DNA of 64,000 nt from Crossaster papposus (taxonomy: Eukaryota > Echinodermata > Asteroidea > Velatida > Solasteridae), in NCBI GenBank assembly GCA_037893245.1, contig JBAIAA010000009.1, forward strand, positions 186,001-250,000, read 5' to 3'. The notes under the pieces are model-generated. The model did no database searches and was not told the DNA's origin. It saw nothing but the letters and a program-made list of their open reading frames with translations. The position numbers and the translations under genes were made by a program. The first letter of the stretch is position 1. Each line of letters starts with the position of its first letter. Shown here piece after piece: positions 24,032 to 34,540 of the stretch.

Positions 24032-27000
24032 ATGGAATATACTGCTGAAAGAGATACTTCACCTGATCGCCTCTGCACCCAACACTCCGTGGATGAATGC
24101 TCGGGCGCCCTTCGGGGCACCCGTAACACGGATGAGGGATCTTCCCCGGTTCTGACCCAACACTCTGTGGATGCATGCTCGGGAACCCTCCGGGGTGACC
24201 GTAACACAGATGAGGGTTCAGACCGGGGACGCAGCCACACCTGTGCGCTGTGTCAGAAGCCGCTCTCCACGGCTTCTGGCCTGCGGCGGCACATGGTGCG
24301 GATGCACCGGGAGGTTCCTGCTGAGGGCCCTGTCACCCTGACTGAAATATTTATGTATCCTCTGCCAAAGGAATGGCCATGCTTGGTGTGCCGGGAGTCT
24401 TTTTTTAACCGTCAAACTCTCCAGCGTCATCAGAAGAGAACTCACCCGGACACCGAGCTCACCACAGTTTTCCAGTGCTCGGTGTGTGGGCAGGAGTTTG
24501 ATATCCCGAGGAGAGCCGCCAACCACTACCAAGTCCACAAACGAACGTCTGCCACCACAATCTCTACGCCGCCGGAAACACCTTCGTCCCCAATGGACCT
24601 CATCCGAGGCCTGGTCGGCGAGCCACTACCAGCCTCACCTGCCCATCCACCGACGCCACCATTCCGGCCTCTCCAGCGGACAACCAACCCAACGCCCAGG
24701 TCAGCCAACCCACCGCCCCGGTCAGCCAACCAAACACCCCAGCCAGCCAGCAAACCTCCGCGGGCAGCCAGAGCACCGCCTCGGTCACCGAGCCCACCAC
24801 CAATGTCGCCGAGCCCACCACCCCAGTCAGCGAACCCGCCGCCCCGGTTAGCCAACCTGCCGCCCCGGTCAGACAACCCGCCGCTCCGGTCAGCCAACCG
24901 TCAGCCAGCCAGGAAACCTCGGCGGTCAGCCAGACCATCGATCCGGTCACCTAGCCCACCACCAAGGTCAGTGAACTCACCGCCCCGGTCAGCCAACCCA
25001 CCGCCCCGGCCAGCAAGCAAACCGCCGCGGTCAGCCAGACCACCGCTCCGGTCACCCAGCCCACCACCAAGGTCAGTGAACCCGCCGCCCCGGTCAGCCA
25101 ACCCACCGCCCCGGACAGCCAGCCTACCGCCCCGGTCAGCCAACCCATCGTCCCGACCAGCCAGCAAGCCGCCGCGGTCAGCCAGACCACCACTCCGGTC
25201 GCCCAGCCCACCGCCCCGGTCGCCCAGCCCACCACCCCGGTCACCCAGCCCACCGCCCCGGTCACCCAGCCCACTGCCACCAGCACCACACCCACCGAGA
25301 GGGCCAATACCAGCCCAGCCGCCTGCCCAGCCCCCACCTGACCCTGGTCACCCAACCGTGGAGCGTGAACCTCAACCAGCCCAACAGTCTGCAATTGACG
25401 AGTGGCTGGCTGAGCTTTCACGCTCGGATGATTTTCTTTCTTTTGAGTTTGTGTGTGACAGGTTTACTCAATTTGCTGCCACCGAGGGAAGGAACAATGG
25501 ACGCCCAGCTAGGCCAGCGCCACAGCCGGCCCGTGACAGGCCCCCTCGTGACCAGGCCCCCCGTGACCGGGCCCCTCGTGACAGACGCCCCCATCGCCGC
25601 GGGCTTGGACCAGAGTTCGACGCACAGGAGGCCAGTCGCCTGCAGAAACTGTACCGGACCAGCAGGAAGCGTGCCATGCGTACCATCATGGAAGGCTCCG
25701 ATGTCCGGTACAGCGGCGACGAGACCTCGCTGGTGGATTACTTCACCGACGTTTACTCCGCCCGTGAGGTCGACACCGACTCCATAGCAACAGACTGCCA
25801 CCTCCTGTTCCCAAACTCTGCCCAAGCCCGTGAGTCCGGCCAAGACCTGCTCCGCCCAGTCACCCAGCGTGAAGTCTCTCTACGTCTTGGCAGGATGTCC
25901 AACTCCGCACCAGGGAAGGACCGGTTGGAGTACCGCCACATCAGACAGGCCGACGGCGCTTTCCGTGTCACTGTGGCCATCTTCAACCGGTGCCTGCGTG
26001 AAAGCCGGGTCCCGTCCTCCTGGAAGTCAGCCACTACTGTTCTTATACACAAGAAGGGGGACCCTACCGACCCGGCCAACTTCCGCCCCATCGCCCTCCA
26101 GTCCTGCCTCTACAAGCTGCTGATGGCGATATTGTCCGACCGTGTTACCACATGGGCCTTGGACAATGAACTTATCAGCAGCTCGCAGAAGAGCGCCCGC
26201 CCCGGTGAAGGATGCTACGAGCACACGTTCCTGTTGTCCACCGTCGTGAAGGATGCCCGTCGAAACCAGAAAAACCTCAACGTAGCCTGGCTCGACCTCC
26301 AGAACGCCTTTGGCAGCATCCCTCACGACGCGATGTTCACCGTGCTTACCTCCATCGGGGCCCCGGAGGGCCTGGTATCCCTGGTGCGGGATATATACAC
26401 AGACGCCACCACCGACTTCGTCACACCCACCGGCCGCACTGCAGCAGTCCAGCTCCGCTCAGGCGTGAAGCAGGGCTGCCCCATCTCTCCCGTGCTGTTC
26501 AACCTGACGTTGGATTTACTCATCCGTGCAGTCTCTACCAAAGCAGCACGGGACCGCAGTGCGCCGGTGGTCCATGGCCAGGCCATCCCCATACTTGCGT
26601 ATGCGGATGACCTGGTCATACTCAGCCGATCTAGCGACCACCTGCAGAGTCTCCTGAGGGCCGCCTCCATCCTAGCGAACAAGCTCCAGCTGTCGTTCAA
26701 GCCAACAAAGTGTGCCACTTTAACCCTGGAGTGCCGACAGGGGACCAAGGTACGACCAACAGTCTTTACAGTGCAAGACCGCCCCATCCCAGCCCTGAGT
26801 GAGGAGCAGCACTACCGGTACCTTGGTGTCCCCATCGGCCTCTACCGCACCGACGACAGCCTGGAGAACTTGGTGACGAAGATGACGGATGACATCCGGC
26901 TCATCGAAGCCTCTCTGCTGGCACCCTGGCAGAAACTGGATGCCATCCGGACCTTTGTGCAGCCCTGCTTGGCCTACACCATGCGGGCGGGGGACTGCTT

Positions 27001-28228
27001 GAAGAAACATCTTCGTCAACTACGGGGACAGCTGGTGAAGACAGCACGTGCAGTATGCAACCTGCCCACCCGGGCCACCACAAACTACATCTTCGCAGAT
27101 CGTAGGGCGGGTGGCCTGGGATTTATCGACCCCAATGTCGATGCTGACATTCAAACCGTCACGCAGGCTGTACGCATGCTGTCTTCCCCTGATGACATCA
27201 CCAGAGCCATCGCCACCGGCCAGCTGTCCTCCGTAGTTCATCGCACCATCCACCGTGCACCGATGGAGGCGGAGATCGACATGTTCCTGACGGGGTCCAT
27301 GGAGGGAGACTTAGCCAACAGCGGGAACAGCGGACAGATCTCCTCCCTCTGGTCTAGAGCCCGGGCGGCGGCAAGACGTCTACAAGTCACCATCAGCGGC
27401 AGCCTTTCCGGTTCAGTGATTACCAAGTCAACAGAGAACCGGGAAATTGCTGCCAAGTCCATCACCGCCGCCCTGCGTGCAGCCAGCCGTGCCAAATACA
27501 CCAGCCGGCTGCTGTCGCTCCCGGACCAGGGGAAAGTTGGCAAGTCTCTCCACCAGGACTCCTACCTCAACGGGTCATCGTGGGTGAACTCCGGGAACTA
27601 CATCCGCTTCTGTGACTGGAGATTCATCCACCGCGCCCGACTCAACTGCCTACCGACCAACGCAACGGCGAAACGCTGGAACCCAAACACCAATCCAGCG
27701 TGCCGCCGTTGCAACTACCCTCAGGAGACCCTTCCCCACATCATTGACCACTGCCACCCGAACATGGTGCCAATTCGCCGCAGACACAACCTCATACAGC
27801 AACGAATCGTGTCTGCGGTCCGCCATGGAACGGTGTTCGTCGATCAACATGTGCCAGAGGATCCCCACCCCCGGGAGCGCCCAGACATCACGGTCGTCGA
27901 AGGCAACAAAGTCACCATAATTGATGTATGCTGCCCCTTCGACAACGGCCGTGATGCCTTGAAGATCGCCGCAGCCGCCAAGGAGACCAAGTATGCTGAC
28001 CTCAAGCAGACGCTGGTGGCTGCGGGCAAAGACGTCGAGGTGTTCGGATTTGCAATCGGAGCCCTGGGTTCCTGGTTGCCCACCAACGAACGAGCACTTC
28101 GACGTCTTGGAATCGCCAAGCGCTACCGGGGCCTGATGCGGAAACTGCTGTGCATCGACGCCATCAAGGGATCCCGAGACATATACATCGAGCACATGTG
28201 CGGACACCGCCAGTATGCCGAACAGTGA
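24032..28228 (+). CDS. Retrotransposon polyprotein: C2H2 fingers, RT, restriction-like endonuclease
   Basis: 1,398 aa. Residues 15-66 hold a 26-residue tandem duplication (CTQHSVDECSGALRG / LTQHSVDACSGTLRG). Three C2H2 fingers: C71/C74/H87/H92, C117/C120/H133/H138, C149/C152/H165/H169, expected to bind target DNA. Residues about 175-453 are a Pro/Arg/Ser-rich repeat linker. RT about 655-960: motif 0/1 WKSATTVLIHKKGD (W664) and NFRPIAL; QKSARPGEGCYEH; motif A WLDLQNAFG (D755); motif B VKQGCPISP (Q814); motif C YADD (857-860); motif E YRYLGVPIG. C-terminal CCHC: C1224/C1227/H1236/C1241. Endonuclease: RPD (D1285), D1298, then KETKY (K1317, K1320), the R2-type PD-D-K pattern. All catalytic residues are present. 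No RNase H or apurinic endonuclease domain seen. The first ATG follows an in-frame stop, so 24032 is the likely start. It would nick U2 and prime reverse transcription there. Confidence 0.92.
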   Translation: MEYTAERDTSPDRLCTQHSVDECSGALRGTRNTDEGSSPVLTQHSVDACSGTLRGDRNTDEGSDRGRSHTCALCQKPLSTASGLRRHMVRMHREVPAEGPVTLTEIFMYPLPKEWPCLVCRESFFNRQTLQRHQKRTHPDTELTTVFQCSVCGQEFDIPRRAANHYQVHKRTSATTISTPPETPSSPMDLIRGLVGEPLPASPAHPPTPPFRPLQRTTNPTPRSANPPPRSANQTPQPASKPPRAARAPPRSPSPPPMSPSPPPQSANPPPRLANLPPRSDNPPLRSANRQPARKPRRSARPSIRSPSPPPRSVNSPPRSANPPPRPASKPPRSARPPLRSPSPPPRSVNPPPRSANPPPRTASLPPRSANPSSRPASKPPRSARPPLRSPSPPPRSPSPPPRSPSPPPRSPSPLPPAPHPPRGPIPAQPPAQPPPDPGHPTVEREPQPAQQSAIDEWLAELSRSDDFLSFEFVCDRFTQFAATEGRNNGRPARPAPQPARDRPPRDQAPRDRAPRDRRPHRRGLGPEFDAQEASRLQKLYRTSRKRAMRTIMEGSDVRYSGDETSLVDYFTDVYSAREVDTDSIATDCHLLFPNSAQARESGQDLLRPVTQREVSLRLGRMSNSAPGKDRLEYRHIRQADGAFRVTVAIFNRCLRESRVPSSWKSATTVLIHKKGDPTDPANFRPIALQSCLYKLLMAILSDRVTTWALDNELISSSQKSARPGEGCYEHTFLLSTVVKDARRNQKNLNVAWLDLQNAFGSIPHDAMFTVLTSIGAPEGLVSLVRDIYTDATTDFVTPTGRTAAVQLRSGVKQGCPISPVLFNLTLDLLIRAVSTKAARDRSAPVVHGQAIPILAYADDLVILSRSSDHLQSLLRAASILANKLQLSFKPTKCATLTLECRQGTKVRPTVFTVQDRPIPALSEEQHYRYLGVPIGLYRTDDSLENLVTKMTDDIRLIEASLLAPWQKLDAIRTFVQPCLAYTMRAGDCLKKHLRQLRGQLVKTARAVCNLPTRATTNYIFADRRAGGLGFIDPNVDADIQTVTQAVRMLSSPDDITRAIATGQLSSVVHRTIHRAPMEAEIDMFLTGSMEGDLANSGNSGQISSLWSRARAAARRLQVTISGSLSGSVITKSTENREIAAKSITAALRAASRAKYTSRLLSLPDQGKVGKSLHQDSYLNGSSWVNSGNYIRFCDWRFIHRARLNCLPTNATAKRWNPNTNPACRRCNYPQETLPHIIDHCHPNMVPIRRRHNLIQQRIVSAVRHGTVFVDQHVPEDPHPRERPDITVVEGNKVTIIDVCCPFDNGRDALKIAAAAKETKYADLKQTLVAAGKDVEVFGFAIGALGSWLPTNERALRRLGIAKRYRGLMRKLLCIDAIKGSRDIYIEHMCGHRQYAEQ
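24077..24226 (+). repeat. 78-bp tandem duplication at the start of the element B ORF
   Basis: acccaacactc(c/t)gtggatg starts at 24077 and again at 24155; the copies have diverged at several bases but stay in frame (26 codons). Confidence 0.8.
24560..25390 (+). repeat. Pro/Arg/Ser-coding imperfect repeats in element B
   Basis: Degenerate repetition of units like ccaccgccccggtcagccaa, coding PPPRSAN, PPPRSPS and KPPRSARP. Almost no other amino acids occur over about 280 codons. The antisense strand is also open here by composition only. Confidence 0.8.
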
Positions 28229-28677
28229 CACTTCCCCCTACCAGGGACTTAAACCACCACTACGCTGGTATGCCAGTAACCGCCGCCAACCACCAGGATC
28301 AGTAGAACATTGAACTCTAATTTAATTAAACCTTCCCATCGGCTGTCGGCTGCTGGTTCACGTGCGTGGCGTGGCTCGGTGTGAACTTCCCCTGAGCGTT
28401 GCCCATGGATTTATTCCTCCAATGAGTTTGTTTACCTTGGTTTAAATCATGTGGGCGGCGCTCTGGTTTTGTTTACGCCTGGGTCATGTTGCGGTTGTGT
28501 GTTCCAGCCAGCTGACAGCCCCCTCTTCTCATTTTGTGTGACAGCAGTAATCACTCCTTTGTGTTTGCCGGGAAGAGATCCTCTGCAATTTTAATCTCCG
28601 AGTCTCTCCCTGGCCAACTCAATGGGTGGTCGCTGATGTCCACAACTGTTTTGTACATGTAACACTTTTATATTTTG
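28229..28677 (+). other. Proximal 3' UTR of element B
   Basis: No reading frame and no obvious repeat; it joins the ORF stop codon to the tandem repeats. Confidence 0.6.
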
Positions 28678-29630
28678 CCGTTATCTCGGCCAGCACTCAT
28701 CTATTTGTGTTCGCCGTGGACAGACACTTTGCGGTTTTCTCACCCTGAGTCTGTCTGCGGTTGACCCACTGGTTGAGTGCTGTGCCACTATTTACATTTT
28801 CGTGCTCACAGTTTACTGTTATGATGGCCAGTATTCGCCCTTTGTATACGCTGCGACTGGCCTCTGCGGTTCTCCGCACTGGATCAGCCTGCGGTTGATG
28901 CACTGGGCGAGTGCTGCGCCACTGTTTACATTTACATGTACTTGCTTACAGTTTACCGTTATGCTGGTCAGTGTTCGCCTTTTGTATTCTCGGCGGGCAG
29001 ACTCTCTGCGGTTTCCCGCACTGAGTCTGTCTGCGGTTGATGCACTGGGCGAGTGCTGTGCCACTATTTACATGTTCTTACTTAATGTTTACCGTTATGA
29101 CGGCCAGTATTCGCCCTTTGTATTCTCCGCGGGCAGACTCTCTGCGGTTTCCCGCACTGAGTCTGTCTGCGGTTGATGCACTGGGCGAGTGCTGTGCCAC
29201 TATTTACATGTTCTTACTTAATGTTTACCGTTATGATGGCCAGTATTCGCCCTTTGTATTCTCCGCGGGCAGACTCTCTGCGGTTTCCCGCACTGGGTCT
29301 GTCTGCGGTTGATGCACTGGGCGAGTGCTGTGCCACTATTTACATGTTCTTACTTAATGTTTACCGTTATGACGGCCAGTATTCGCCCTTTGTATTCTCG
29401 GCGGGCAGACTCTCTGCGGTTTCCCGCACTGAGTCTGTCTGCGGTTGATGCACTGGGCGAGTGCTGTGCCACTATTTACATGTTCTTACTTAATGTTTAC
29501 CGTTATGATGCCCAGTATTCGCCCTTTGTATTCTCCGCGGGCAGACTCTCTGCGGTTTCCCGCACTGGGTCTGTCTGCGGTTGATGCACTGGGTGAGTGC
29601 TGTGCCATTGTTTACTTTTATGTTTACCTA
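28678..29630 (+). repeat. 136-bp tandem repeat, seven copies, in element B 3' UTR
   Basis: Copies start at 28678, 28816, 28956, 29092, 29228, 29364 and 29500, each beginning c(c/t)gttat and including tgtctgcggttgatgcactg. The first two are divergent and slightly longer (138 and 140 bp); the last five are exactly 136 bp or nearly so and differ by few bases. The period is not a multiple of three, so the overlapping 91-codon frames are artefacts. Confidence 0.93.
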
Positions 29631-29829
29631 AGTTCACACTTCTTATTCGATCCTGGTGGCTAACTATTATTAATGTTCCTATTTACGTTTTTGTTTTAAT
29701 GGAGACTCATATAATCTACTTGTATAATGTTTACTCTTATGTTCAATACCCCCTTTCGTAGCGGTTTTTTTTATAATCGTATCTTGTTCAATTTCTGTAT
29801 CTTGTTTGATGAATATTTTAATAAACCAC

Positions 29830-29849
29830 TCTGTTCTTTTCAGCTTAAT
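29830..29849 (+). repeat. Target-site duplication of element B, right copy
   Basis: Same 20 bp as 23943-23962; it continues directly into U2 nt 59 at 29850. Confidence 0.92.
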
Positions 29850-30718
29850 ATCTGAAACGCTGTTCATCGAACAGCCAGTATATTAATCTGATTTTTGGAT
29901 TTGGGCCGTGGAATAGAGGCTTGCCTCGTCCCGGCCATGGGTTGGCCCGGTATAGCAGTACATCCGGGATTCGGCCCACTCCCCTCGGGGAACATCAATT
30001 AATACAAAAACAGGTCTCGTCTATTATGTGTATTCCTATGTCGCCTCACTTTTACAAGTTCTTTCTTCGCTTTACTTCGTGGCTTTCTTATATTTGAACA
30101 TTTCAATTTGTCTCAATTAAATAATTGTATGAAGACCGATCTCTTTGTTTTAGGTTGATTTCTGAAGAAAGGGAAAAACAACAACAACAAAAACAAACAA
30201 ACAAACAAACAAACAAACAAACAGATCCTCTGCGACTGGTTGTATTTTTTTTTGGCGAAGATGTATTAGATTTCTTTATCTTTTCCATATTTTTAGAAAT
30301 TCATATGATTTCATATAAATGTAGACTTTAAATGTTCTTTTTGTTTTTGGTCTTGTTTGTTTGAATTCCATTTTTGTTCTAAATACTGTATAGGTAATAA
30401 TGCAGGGCCCTTTTTTATAGCTTTTTTTTTTGTAAGTGATAAAACCTCAAATACAATAAATAACAGTGCTTTTAACAGTTCAGTTTTTATGTTTGTATTT
30501 TAATGTTGCGATTATTCGTTTGCTTGCTTTCCTCTCTCTCTCTCTCTCGTTGACTGTTTATTTCTCCTCTCGTGTCGTTATTTCGGGAGGGAAACCTCTG
30601 CCACGATTTGTTGCTAGAGGGCGCCCTGACTTTCGTTTGCCTGGCGTGCTCCTATCGCGTCCGCGCATAGCAGTGATATATAATACACTGCCTCGCCCAT
30701 TCAATCGATCTAGTCTAG

Positions 30719-31066
<348 letters not shown>

Positions 31067-31553
31067 ATAGATGCATGATACATGCCATTTTCAAACCAAA
31101 CGGCTCTTTTCAGAGCCACCACGATTTCACAAAAAGAGATTGATTCCAGGTTTTAATTTGTGTGTACTCTGTTATTATTTGGGCATTGTCTCGCGGGATT
31201 CAGTGTGGATTTTCCTCCCTGTGTCTATTAGTATTAAGGTTTTTTTCTTTTCGTTTATTGCCCGTAATTATTCCCGGGATGTCTTTATCGAAGACACGGC
31301 CCATTTGTTTATTTTGGTAGCTGGGGAAAATTAATTTGCTTGCAAAGTATCATGTACTCGTAGGTAATATTGACCGTATTGTTTCGGAGGGTAAATCAGT
31401 TGTGATCAGTGAAGCGTCCCGGCATGGTGTCCGAATTATCCAATCGGAAGACTGCCCATTGTTATACTTCAGCCCCAGGATGCTATTCTCTAGTCTTAAG
31501 AGACGGCCTGTTCGTTGATTTGGCATTCACTTCTTATCTACTCTCCATTCTGA

Positions 31554-31982
<429 letters not shown>

Positions 31983-32717
31983 GTCACAGCTGCGTGCGCA
32001 AAACTAACCGAACGGCCCTTTTCAGGGCCAATATTTTTTTCAAAGAGAGATTCATTCCAATCGCGTTTTCTGTAGAGTTTTGGAAAGTTAAGTTTGGTTA
32101 CTATAGGTAAATACGAATTTTAACTGGCCAGAGCTCCGGAGAACGGATTAATAAAATTAATCGGATTAGTCTCTTTCCATTTTGTTTGTTTGTCTGTCTG
32201 TCTCTTATTTTTTGTTGTCCCCCCACCCCCCCAAAATAAAAATAAAAAATTATTTTACTTTTAATACGGTAAAAAAGAAGAAGAGTAATTGCCTGGCCAT
32301 GTACACAATTGTTTATGCAGTCATTTTGTGTCATATTTTCGAAAACGGGAACTCTTCGTTACATTGGATGATACGCAAGTTTACCCGGCGTTTGGGGAAA
32401 AATAAATAATGAGTGAAACCACACCGGATTGTTGGCCTCTACCGAATATAATAAAAAAGTGGATATTCTAAATTATTGTTTGTAATTGTTTGTTTCTTGG
32501 AGTTTTCATTCGGATTCGGAAGGATAGCTTTTGCCCTCTGTGCGTGTGGCAAGCGCCAATGCATGTCACTTTGCACGCGTACATAATTCTTCACGCTTGG
32601 GTGATTGTGTGGACAATGCGTGTATGCCCAGAATCCTAGCGGGTACCATAAAAGTCGTCCCGGCATGCTTGACCTTCCATTCGATCGCACGATCACATAC
32701 ACTCATCTTCTCCAATC

Positions 32718-33086
32718 ATGGCTCCTAAAGTTAGCGGAAAAGGCCAGAAGAAGGCCGGCAACACCAAGGCTCCGGTCAGCACGAACAAGAAGAGGCGTCG
32801 GCGTCGCAAGGAGAGCTACGGCATCTACATCTACAAAGTCATGAAACAGGTGCACCCCGACACAGGAATCTCCAGCAAGGCAATGAGCATCATGAACAGC
32901 TTTGTCAACGACGTGTTTGAGCGCATCGCCGGCGAATCTTCCCGCCTTGCCCACTACAACAAGAAGTCGACCATCTCAAGTCGTGAAGTGCAGACTGCAG
33001 TACGCCTAATCCTCCCGGGAGAGCTTGCCAAGCATGCAGTCAGCGAAGGAACCAAGGCCGTCACCAAGTATACGACTTCAAAATAG
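32718..33086 (+). CDS. H2B: Histone H2B, copy 4
   Basis: Same protein as at 5383. TATA box at 32648-32654, stem-loop at 33131-33146. Confidence 0.98.
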   Translation: MAPKVSGKGQKKAGNTKAPVSTNKKRRRRRKESYGIYIYKVMKQVHPDTGISSKAMSIMNSFVNDVFERIAGESSRLAHYNKKSTISSREVQTAVRLILPGELAKHAVSEGTKAVTKYTTSK

Positions 33087-34162
33087 GTTGACCGAGGGAG
33101 GAACAAATAACACGAAAAACATAACCAAACGGCTCTTTTCAGAGCCAACACAATTTAAAAAAAAGAGATGTGACTGTCTGATCTGTGTTACTAATTTAGT
33201 CAATATTCGTAGGTGGTAAAATCGTTCGGGTAGTGTTCCCGTCTTTACATTCTCCCTGACCTTAAAAGGAGAAATGAAGATCAACATTAACCTTCTGTTC
33301 TCGTCGCCTTTGAAAACAAATATGTGACTTGAAAAGGCATGACGGGGAAAAGTATTTCTGTAGTATTTGGAGTTCTATTGTTTTACACCGTAGTAAAGAC
33401 CGATTCGTTAGTTTTGCAATGATACCAAAAGTATTTATTTACATCATTTAATTAACATGATATATACAACATTGCAGGGCTGACAGTGCGCCGCCCAACC
33501 TAAGCGATCGAATTTTTAAAACCAACGAATAGCTTTGACCAAAACAATTATACGCGTGCCCGCCAACAACGAAATTGACAAATGGGGGTCATTGTTAATT
33601 TAGCCTCAGTAAGTCACGTAGGAATTTGCAATGGCGAAACAGCCTTTTGTTATTCAGCACCTGTGCGCGCAGTGGTTTTTGTTCATTCAGTCTCCATTAC
33701 GAGAAGTAGTGGTTTCTTGTTTGATGTATGTTTAATATATGTGTTTGTCGTATCTCTGTGCAGACAAATCCGTGACAGTTTTCAATGTGGTTTATGAGGG
33801 ACGATCTGCGGCCAGCGTGGAGGCAGGTCAATCGGTAGGCAACAGGGACACACCGTCGGGATAACAGAAATCGTCTGAGAAAGCAGGTAAGGTTTTTGGG
33901 TGCTTTGGGTTTTTGCTGTTATGATTTCATCGCTTAGATTGAAGACAGACAGACAGACAGACCTCGTTCAAAAAATGTATCCCTGTCTTCACGAATCCAA
34001 AAATGGATGCGGTGCACTCAACCGTACAGTAAGTGTGTCGCGCGTGATTGGCTACTTGGCGTGCTTCGGCCAATCCACCGGAACGCTATAACTAGTGCTG
34101 TCACCCCCCTCGTACGGCACTTTCACTGCAGATCGCAATCTACTGTCACCAATTACTTCAAG

Positions 34163-34540
34163 ATGACTGGACGAGGAAAGAGCGGAAAAGCAAGAAGCAA
34201 GGCCAGGAGCAGGTCCTCAAGGGCGGGACTGCAGTTCCCCGTGGGTCGCGTTCATCGATTTTTGCGAAGGGGCAACTACGCTGAGCGGGTTGGAGCCGGT
34301 GCACCGGTCTACCTGGCAGCCGTGATGGAATACCTGACCGCGGAGATCCTGGAGCTGGCCGGTAACGCAGCACGAGACAATAAGAAGACGAGAATTAACC
34401 CTCGACATCTGCAGCTTGCTATACGCAACGACGAAGAGCTTAACAAGTTGATGAGTGGGGTTACCATCGCGCAAGGCGGTGTGCTTCCCAACATCCAGCA
34501 AGTACTTCTGCCCAAAAAGGCCGCCAAAGTATCAAAGTAA
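34163..34540 (+). CDS. H2A: Histone H2A, copy 5
   Basis: Protein identical to the copy at 579. Stem-loop at 34586-34601. Confidence 0.98.
   Translation: MTGRGKSGKARSKARSRSSRAGLQFPVGRVHRFLRRGNYAERVGAGAPVYLAAVMEYLTAEILELAGNAARDNKKTRINPRHLQLAIRNDEELNKLMSGVTIAQGGVLPNIQQVLLPKKAAKVSK

Larger units (their letters stand above)
23963..29829 (+). mobile_element. U2-specific RLE non-LTR retrotransposon, element B (candidate Utopia)
   Basis: 5,867 bp in U2-sense orientation, flanked by a perfect 20-bp duplication of U2 nt 39-58. Layout: 69-nt 5' UTR with three ctggatataa repeats (23991, 24002, 24023), one 1,398-codon ORF (24032-28228) and a 1.6-kb 3' UTR that holds a 136-bp tandem repeat; the 3' end (ttttaataaaccac) has no poly(A). 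A single ORF with N-terminal zinc fingers, RT and C-terminal restriction-like endonuclease defines the R2 superfamily. Utopia is the published R2-superfamily lineage that targets U2 genes; assignment rests on target and domain plan and needs a tree. The ORF is uninterrupted, so the copy may be active or recent. Confidence 0.88.
21204..29980 (+). pseudogene. U2: U2 snRNA locus split by two retrotransposons
   Basis: The U2 sequence survives in three pieces: nt 1-35 (21204-21238), nt 36-58 (23940-23962) and nt 39-189 (29830-29980). Nt 39-58 occurs twice because insertion of element B duplicated it. The first gap is element A1, the second is element B. The promoter is unchanged, so transcription could still start, but a 35-nt U2 5' end fused to element RNA cannot make a working snRNA. 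Confidence 0.95.

Noticed and set aside
29037-29584. Overlapping 91-codon frames in the tandem repeats
   Set aside because: Period 136 is not divisible by three, so each frame merely runs across two repeats until a shared stop codon.
28678-29630. CRISPR-like array
   Set aside because: The copies are contiguous 136-bp repeats without unique spacers, in an animal retrotransposon.
23963-29829. Element B as a Keno (Tx1) element
   Set aside because: It has one ORF with a C-terminal restriction-like endonuclease and N-terminal C2H2 fingers and lacks an apurinic-type endonuclease, so it belongs to the R2 superfamily.
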